The notes beneath the pieces are model-generated. The model was not told the origin of the DNA. It ran no database searches and was given only the letters and a program-made list of their open reading frames with translations. This document shows, in pieces, positions 58,921 through 64,000 of a stretch of 64,000 nucleotides of DNA. Each line of letters opens with the position of its first letter. The first letter of the stretch is position 1. Source of the DNA: Natronoglomus mannanivorans (lineage in GTDB: Archaea; Halobacteriota; Halobacteria; Halobacteriales; Natrialbaceae); NCBI GenBank assembly GCA_025517485.1, contig JAOPKB010000010.1:62001-126000 (forward strand), written 5' to 3'. The translations under genes and the position numbers were made by a program.

Positions 58921-60710
58921 GACGATCGGTATTGAATTTCGTCCTGGCGATCGGGTTCTTCGCCGTCGCGGCGGGAATCCTCGTCGCCAGGGGCGCCCCG
59001 GCGTCGAGCTACGAATCGTCGATCTACCTCGGCACGCCACAGGCGATGTGGGTCGCCATCGGCTTCGCACTCGCGATCGCCGTCGGAACGGTACTTAGCT
59101 GTCGCGGATCACAGCAGGCCGCCGGAATCGGGCTGGGCGCCACGGCAATGATCGCGGTCGTCGCGCTCCCCGCGATCAGGAACTACCGCTTCTCGGGGAT
59201 GGGCGACTCGCTGACCCACCTCGGCTGGGTTCGGGACTTCGTCGACGGTGCGATGTATCCACACGAACTGTTCTATCCCGGCTTACACAGCATCGCCTCG
59301 GTGTTCCACCTCGTCGGTGGGATTCCCCTCGAACGAGCGGTCTTGCTGTCGGTCGTCTTCCTGTTCGTCCCGTTCGTGATCTTCGTGCCGCTGGTCGTCC
59401 GCGACATGACCGGCAGCGCGGCGGCGGTCGGATTCGCCGCGATCGCCTCCTGGATGATCCTCCCGATCAACAACGTCGCGACCCACATGGGCGCACACAC
59501 GAACTCCAACGCGCTCTTTCTGGTGCCGGTCGTCATCTTCGCGTTCGTCGCCTATACGCGACGCCGGACCGACCTCGAGACCCTGCCACTGGGAATCTCG
59601 CCGCTGGGCGCGTTGATATTCCTGACCGGGGCCGGACTGTTGCTCGTCCACCCCCAGCAGATGGTCAACGTGGTCGTCATGCTGGTCGCGATCAGCGCGG
59701 TCCAGTTCCTCGCACGGCGTCGATACGAGGATCATCCGATGAGTCAGCACGCACCTGCGTACGCGCACGCGTTCTCACTGGGTGGACTCTTCCTCGTGTG
59801 GGCGGCCAGCAACGAACGGTTCCGTGACGCCTTTTCCGGCCTGATATACGGGCTCTTCGCCGCAGATATCGGTGCCTCCTCGGAGGTCGACCAACGGGGT
59901 GCCTCGCTGACCGAAATCGGCGGCAGTATCAGCGAACTGTTCGTCAAGATGTTCCTCGTCAGCGCGCTCGTCAGTCTGGTCGTCGGGCTGTTCATCCTGT
60001 TGACGTGGGTCGGCCGCACCCGTCTCGACCTCGAGACCAAGTCGTTCGTCACCTACTTCGTCGGCGCGTTGGTCCCGCTGACGGGCATGTTCCTCGTCTA
60101 CTTCATCGGAACGCCGACGATGGCGTTCAGGCAGGTCGGCTTCATTTTCGTCCTGCTGACGATCCTCTCCGGGATCGCCCTCGCTCACGGCGTCGGCTGG
60201 CTCTCGGGGGTGATCACCGCGCCAGGGGCCAACGCCGTCGCGTCGCTGTTCCTCGGCGCGTGTCTCGTACTCGCACTGTTGACCGTCTTCTCGACGCCGT
60301 ATATCTACACGCCGACCCAGCACGTCACCGACCAGCAGTACAGCGGCTACGAATCCTCGTTCGAACACGGCGAGGAGACGACACCCTATGCCGGCTTCGG
60401 CTTCGGCGTCGAGCGCTACGGCCACGGAGTCCACGGAGTCGAACGGAACGTGAGTGCGACCTACAGCGCCGGCACTGAGGGGGTGGTCGACGCGGAAGCG
60501 TTTAACGAGGGCAACTACACCGGGGCCTATCACACCGATCGGTACTACTTCGTCGTCACCCAGTACGACGAAACACGCGAACTCGAGGTGTATCAGGGGC
60601 TCCACCACGACCAAGCGGCCCTCGAGGGAATCGACAGCAGCGATAGTGCGAACAAGTTCCTCTCGAACGACGAGTACCGGCTGTACGCGGTCCACAACGC
60701 GAGCGCCTGA
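58917..60710 (+). CDS. polytopic membrane protein, GT-C-like
   Basis: 597 residues with roughly a dozen hydrophobic helices and a soluble C-terminal domain of about 130 residues. The first external loop, FSGMGDSLTHLGWVRDFVDG, has an acidic residue in the position used for catalysis in GT-C glycosyltransferases and oligosaccharyltransferases (compare Asp-containing loops of PMT/STT3), which suggests use of a polyprenyl-linked sugar donor. No WWDYG-type STT3 motif is visible. The C-terminal part (SSFEHGEETTPYAGFGFGVE) would be extracellular. A role in surface glycan assembly is inferred. Confidence 0.65.
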   Translation: MRRSVLNFVLAIGFFAVAAGILVARGAPASSYESSIYLGTPQAMWVAIGFALAIAVGTVLSCRGSQQAAGIGLGATAMIAVVALPAIRNYRFSGMGDSLTHLGWVRDFVDGAMYPHELFYPGLHSIASVFHLVGGIPLERAVLLSVVFLFVPFVIFVPLVVRDMTGSAAAVGFAAIASWMILPINNVATHMGAHTNSNALFLVPVVIFAFVAYTRRRTDLETLPLGISPLGALIFLTGAGLLLVHPQQMVNVVVMLVAISAVQFLARRRYEDHPMSQHAPAYAHAFSLGGLFLVWAASNERFRDAFSGLIYGLFAADIGASSEVDQRGASLTEIGGSISELFVKMFLVSALVSLVVGLFILLTWVGRTRLDLETKSFVTYFVGALVPLTGMFLVYFIGTPTMAFRQVGFIFVLLTILSGIALAHGVGWLSGVITAPGANAVASLFLGACLVLALLTVFSTPYIYTPTQHVTDQQYSGYESSFEHGEETTPYAGFGFGVERYGHGVHGVERNVSATYSAGTEGVVDAEAFNEGNYTGAYHTDRYYFVVTQYDETRELEVYQGLHHDQAALEGIDSSDSANKFLSNDEYRLYAVHNASA

Positions 60711-61721
60711 GCGCGCTCGTTTTTGTGAGCAGTGCGAACAGCCACGTTCGCGTTCACTTTCATTTTCACTTCCATTTTCATTGTCACCACCTCTCCGTTC
60801 GTCGACACCGCCAGTGGTTACCGAAGCGATGGCCACCGACCGCACAGTTCCCGTGTGATCGAGTGTCGTCAGTGGCGACGCAGGAGACCGAGCTCCCTTC
60901 CAGCGGAGTTCTCAGAGATCGCACGATCCAGGCCGACGGTTCGAGAACTCGACGACGTCCACTACTGATCGAGCTCGACAACGGACAGACCACATCGAAG
61001 TCGACGCCCGAGCGTCACAGGCGTCACGAGAAACGGATCTATGACGGTGAAGACTCGAAACGCATCGCCGCGTACGCAGACGAAAGGACCTGAGTCACAG
61101 GTCGAATTGAGATCGACATCGAGACCGGCGCGTGAACACCCGCCGTCGAACTAGATTTGGCCGTCGACTCGAGTCGCGCGCGAGGATGCAAACGGCGGTG
61201 AGACCGCTTCGATGGCCGTCGACGTGATCGAGGCAGGATTACCCACGATGTCGAACGGAACACGACACGAGGGCCTGAACCGCCGGTCAATGGATGATTA
61301 CGCGAATAGAAGAATTTCGAACAGTCAGGACGGGCGGTGCGTTTCACTCCGTTCTCCGTCGGGCGCGCTCGCGCGCACCTCGAATTCCGACCGCGTCGAG
61401 AGAACACATCCGGCATATGATCGATTACTCTCGAGTCGATCGGGGACACGTCGCTCGAACGACCGTGAACGGACGAAACGATGCCGAAAACTGGGACGGG
61501 AAAACCACCCGACTGAATCGGTTTAGGACGAAATTTCTTCACCGTAACAGATACTTTTCGGACCGCTTCGAAGGACTATCCTGAGCCAGAGTTAGTTTTA
61601 AATTCCTGTGTAAATCTACAAAGTTCCCGACATACATTATACTCACCATTGTAAAGTCGGTAAAATCAATGGTTATCGGCGGCGAAAAGTTTATGAGTAT
61701 AACCCGAAGTTACGGAAGTGT
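60711..61721. other. 1 kb gene-free region
   Basis: No supported gene. A pyrimidine-rich TTTTCA repeat runs at about 60750-60785. From 61585 the DNA turns AT-rich and ends in the promoter of the beta-helix gene at 61722. Confidence 0.45.
61685..61700 (+). promoter_or_regulatory. promoter AAAAGTTTATG of the third beta-helix gene
   Basis: TTTA begins 32 bases before the ATG at 61722 with a purine-rich BRE-like stretch before it. The same design occurs before 63954. Confidence 0.6.
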
Positions 61722-62672
61722 ATGGCGCAGAATCCCCGGACGAACGAGAACAACAGCCCTCCAACCGACGGCCGTAATTCTCTGTTAACCCGCCGATCCT
61801 ACGTACGATCCATCGCAGCAGCAGCCGCCGTCACGACCGGCGCCGCGGCAGCTGGTTCGGCCGCGGCCGCTGACGACTACGAGACGATCACCGTCTCCGC
61901 CGGCGAAGACCGCACGATCCGCGTCGAGAGCGGCGAGACGTTCGAGAACAAGCTCATCGACTGCACCGCGTCGAACGCACGCGTGACAGTCGCCGCCCAC
62001 GGCACTGACTGGACGATCCGGAACGTCGCCGTCACGGGCGAACTCGACGTCGGTAAACCGGGCGCCGTCTTCGGCGTCTCCGACACCGGCAACGGCTCGA
62101 GCACCCTCGAGAACGTCTACCTCGCCGACGGAAGTACGAACGCCGGCCACGCGACCGCCGAAACCGGCATCTGGGTCAGTCCGGAGCACAACGGGCACAT
62201 CGACTTCAAGCGCATCAACATCCAGAAGTTCCCCGACAACGGTATCTACGCGTCCGCACCCGGTGGCAACGGGGGCGGAACGGTCCACATCGACCACTGT
62301 TTCGCTGCCAACTGCCGTGTCGCCCACTACCGCATCGGCTCGACGGGCAGCAAGGTCACGAACTCCAGTGTCCTCCTCGACGAGGAAGGATACGACGGAC
62401 GCGGTGTCTGGGTCTGGGCACCCGGTCCCTGTGAAGTCGACAACTGCCAGCTCGAGATGAACGGCCAGCACTACGCGATCCGCGCGGGTGCAAACGGCGG
62501 CGGTGCGAAAACGATCGTCTCCGAGACGGACTACGACACTGGCTTTGAAAGCGGGATCAACGAATCCGACGGTAGTACCGTCGAACTCGCCTCCGACGTC
62601 GATACCGACCCCGAGGCCGTCATCCCCGACGGCGTCCCGACCAGTCCGGAAGCCGCTGCCCGCGGCGAATAA
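61722..62672 (+). CDS. Tat-exported beta-helix protein, shorter third member
   Basis: 316 residues. The Tat signal (TRRSYVRSIAAAAAV, RR near residues 24-25) is followed by an Ala-rich core. The mature part has Asn/Gly-rich strands of a right-handed beta-helix and shares FKRINIQKFPDNGIYA with the FKRCRLGAFPSNGLYA motif of the copies at 234 and 3647, so the three form one family. It is about 200 residues shorter, lacking much of the N-terminal domain. Exported glycan-binding or glycan-lyase function is possible but no active-site residues are evident. Confidence 0.82.
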   Translation: MAQNPRTNENNSPPTDGRNSLLTRRSYVRSIAAAAAVTTGAAAAGSAAAADDYETITVSAGEDRTIRVESGETFENKLIDCTASNARVTVAAHGTDWTIRNVAVTGELDVGKPGAVFGVSDTGNGSSTLENVYLADGSTNAGHATAETGIWVSPEHNGHIDFKRINIQKFPDNGIYASAPGGNGGGTVHIDHCFAANCRVAHYRIGSTGSKVTNSSVLLDEEGYDGRGVWVWAPGPCEVDNCQLEMNGQHYAIRAGANGGGAKTIVSETDYDTGFESGINESDGSTVELASDVDTDPEAVIPDGVPTSPEAAARGE

Positions 62673-62925
62673 CCGAGACGGTACTGAAACCGGTCCCTGC
62701 TGACGACTCGACTCTCCAAATCGTACCCGCTTGATCCGACCCTCCACCCGACCACCCACTGACGCTCCGGCCTTCCCCGGTTCCCCGCTGGCGCTATTCG
62801 GCCCTCCACTCGACTCTCCGCTGACGCTCCGGCCTTCCCCAGTTCCCCGCTGACGATCCGACCCTCCCTACCCTCGTTTTCTCCGGTCCCCGTTTCTCGC
62901 TTCTTACACGAAGTCGAGGAGAAAG

Positions 62926-62945
62926 CCCACGACTGTAGTCGTGGG
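62926..62945 (+). mobile_element. solo IS200/IS605-type right-end hairpin
   Basis: CCCACGACTGTAGTCGTGGG, a close match to the hairpins at 47753 and 63265. No tnpB is adjacent. Confidence 0.6.
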
Positions 62946-63004
62946 ATGAATCCGACAACCCGTGTCACAAACCACGAGAATTAAGTAAGACGATATCATA
63001 TTAT

Positions 63005-63290
63005 AAGACAAGCCGTACTCGCGGCGAAAATTGGAGTTGGATTGGGGTCTCCGTCATCAAAAAGCAACCCTACGCTGCGAAAGGCTTGCTCTCCCGAGCG
63101 GGAGTTGGGGCGATGGCACGTCCTGTGCGGTGCAAGCAGATACCCAAGTACACCACGCCTCGTTCGAGGCCTGACGCATACGCGCACAAACCAGAGTACC
63201 ACTACCACAGTGGGAATATCGCTTCCGGGGTCTCAGGAACGGCCTGCTGTCCCACGGAAGGAATCCCACGACTTCAGTCGTGGGTGGATG
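63005..63290 (+). mobile_element. remnant of an IS200/IS605-type right end
   Basis: GC-rich, stem-rich DNA ends in CCCACGACTTCAGTCGTGGG (63265-63284) plus TGGATG, the usual right-end hairpin. The preceding 260 bases fit the guide-RNA portion and perhaps the degraded end of a tnpB, but no TnpB motif remains. Its left border is a guess. Confidence 0.45.
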
Positions 63291-63916
63291 TCAAGACTCA
63301 CTTCTCACGCCACTGGACTGTTCGAACTGTACTCTCACACCACCATCGCAAGTGACGACACGTGATCTCATTCGAGAGCTCGTGACGAGATCCCTCTCGA
63401 GTAAAGTGGGTGCACGCGAGGTCGTCGGTTCTGGCGGACGATCCGAGGCCGGCGATGATCGGATTGTGACTCCGCGACTCGACCACTGGCCAGGTGACGT
63501 ATCTCGAGCCTCCAGACACTGTGTTTCGAACGCAGGGATCCACTGCACAACCTCCGAACAGTCGTAGCGACGTGATCGGTCGGGTCGACGAGTGCGACCG
63601 ACTGCACGAAGAGCGAACCGGTGAACCCGACACGAGCGCTCGAGTGAGCGCTCGAGAACGACGAACCGACGCGCGCACCCGATGCGCGAGTCACCGCTCC
63701 GGAGGAGACAGGGGAAATAATTCGTTACAACTGAGAGTCACGAAATCTATAAATCGGTGAAACAGCCGTATACGGGCTCGATACCTGGTAATACTTTATT
63801 ACCAGCCAAAAAACGAGGGTGTTCAATATATGAATTCGTGAACGAATATAGAAGATAATTTGATTAAAAGCACAGTAACTAATGAGTGTCCGTAAATTTT
63901 ATTCTTCATTCGGCAG

Positions 63917-63930
63917 AAAGGTTTATGGCG
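63917..63930 (+). promoter_or_regulatory. promoter AAAGGTTTATGG of the gene at the right edge
   Basis: TTTA starts 32 bases before the ATG at 63954, the same offset as in front of the beta-helix gene at 61722. Confidence 0.55.
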
Positions 63931-63953
63931 TTATCGTGTGGTTACCCGAATGC

Positions 63954-64000
63954 ATGGCACGCGAACCTTCGGTACGGAACGATGACGCCGTCGGCAGTGA
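63954..64000 (+). CDS. start of a gene cut by the window edge, possibly a fourth beta-helix protein
   Basis: Only MAREPSVRNDDAVGS is visible. The start resembles MAQNP of the gene at 61722, and the promoter spacing and sequence match that gene closely. That suggests the same family, but too little is seen to assign a product. Confidence 0.4.
   Translation, partial: MAREPSVRNDDAVGS

Larger units (their letters stand above)
62673..63953. other. gene-poor region with IS debris
   Basis: Holds two copies of a roughly 62-base C-rich unit (GACGCTCCGGCCTTCCCC at 62761 and 62823), two solo right-end hairpins (62926, 63265), and the AT-rich promoter zone from about 63750. No gene is supported. Confidence 0.5.

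Noticed and set aside
61039-61542. Minus-strand frame in the 1 kb gap before the third beta-helix gene
   Set aside because: Very basic Arg/Ser-rich translation with no motif, typical of non-coding GC-rich DNA.
63042-63365. Plus-strand frame across the IS remnant
   Set aside because: Its end only translates the right-end hairpin; no RuvC or zinc-ribbon motif of TnpB is left.

Overview
The window reads as chromosomal or megaplasmid DNA of an extremely halophilic archaeon (class Halobacteria; Natrialbaceae is a guess). The evidence is high GC, strongly acidic proteins with D/E-rich linkers, Tat (twin-arginine) signals on exported proteins, TATA-like boxes about 30 bases before ATG as expected for leaderless mRNAs, and haloarchaea-type families (DUF7344-like regulators, TrmB, DUF1616, Orc1/Cdc6).

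Layout. 0.2-5.3 kb: two closely related Tat-exported beta-helix proteins in tandem, separated by a one-gene IS200/IS605-type element carrying a catalytically intact TnpB. 5.6-12.2 kb: an asparagine-synthase-like protein without the usual N-terminal Cys, a secreted M14-type zinc hydrolase with an acidic linker and PKD-like domain, an ATP-grasp protein and an AlkP-superfamily phosphodiesterase. 12.5-14.4 kb: an Orc1/Cdc6 gene with an origin-like array: four direct repeats at exactly 63-base spacing, single copies elsewhere including inverted ones, and an AT-rich core. 14.9-21.4 kb: pyrD, a rhomboid-like protease, an M48 metalloprotease, a cyclic amidohydrolase and a sugar-nucleotide epimerase. 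21.6-32.3 kb: small membrane, surface and regulatory proteins, including a membrane-anchored winged-helix protein with a (His-Gly)12 ectodomain, an E-E-T-P repeat surface protein and two membrane-bound DUF7344-like regulators. 32.8-37.0 kb: a four-gene overlapping operon resembling WbpD-WbpE-WbpB-WbpA, a diacetamido-uronic acid pathway. 37.4-50.6 kb: glycosyltransferases, further sugar oxidoreductases, a PAP2 phosphatase, a polysaccharide deacetylase and two more AlkP-superfamily proteins, one with a degraded active site. 51.3-60.7 kb: a TrmB regulator, a MaoC-like protein, a GH2 beta-galactosidase, a PP-loop ATPase and a polytopic membrane protein. 61.7-64 kb: a third beta-helix protein, the start of what may be a fourth gene under a matching promoter, and debris of IS200/IS605-type ends.

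Most of the window looks like one large surface-glycan locus: sugar-nucleotide synthesis, transfer, tailoring, export-linked and exported proteins, and regulators. Two observations stand out. An ATAACAAA box lies upstream of many of the glycan and regulatory genes, often exactly 34 bases before the first ATG. In several cases that first ATG opens a 13-46 codon ORF whose stop overlaps the start of the real gene, suggesting a shared non-canonical promoter and translationally coupled leader ORFs. The second is the 63-base-phased origin array around the Orc gene.
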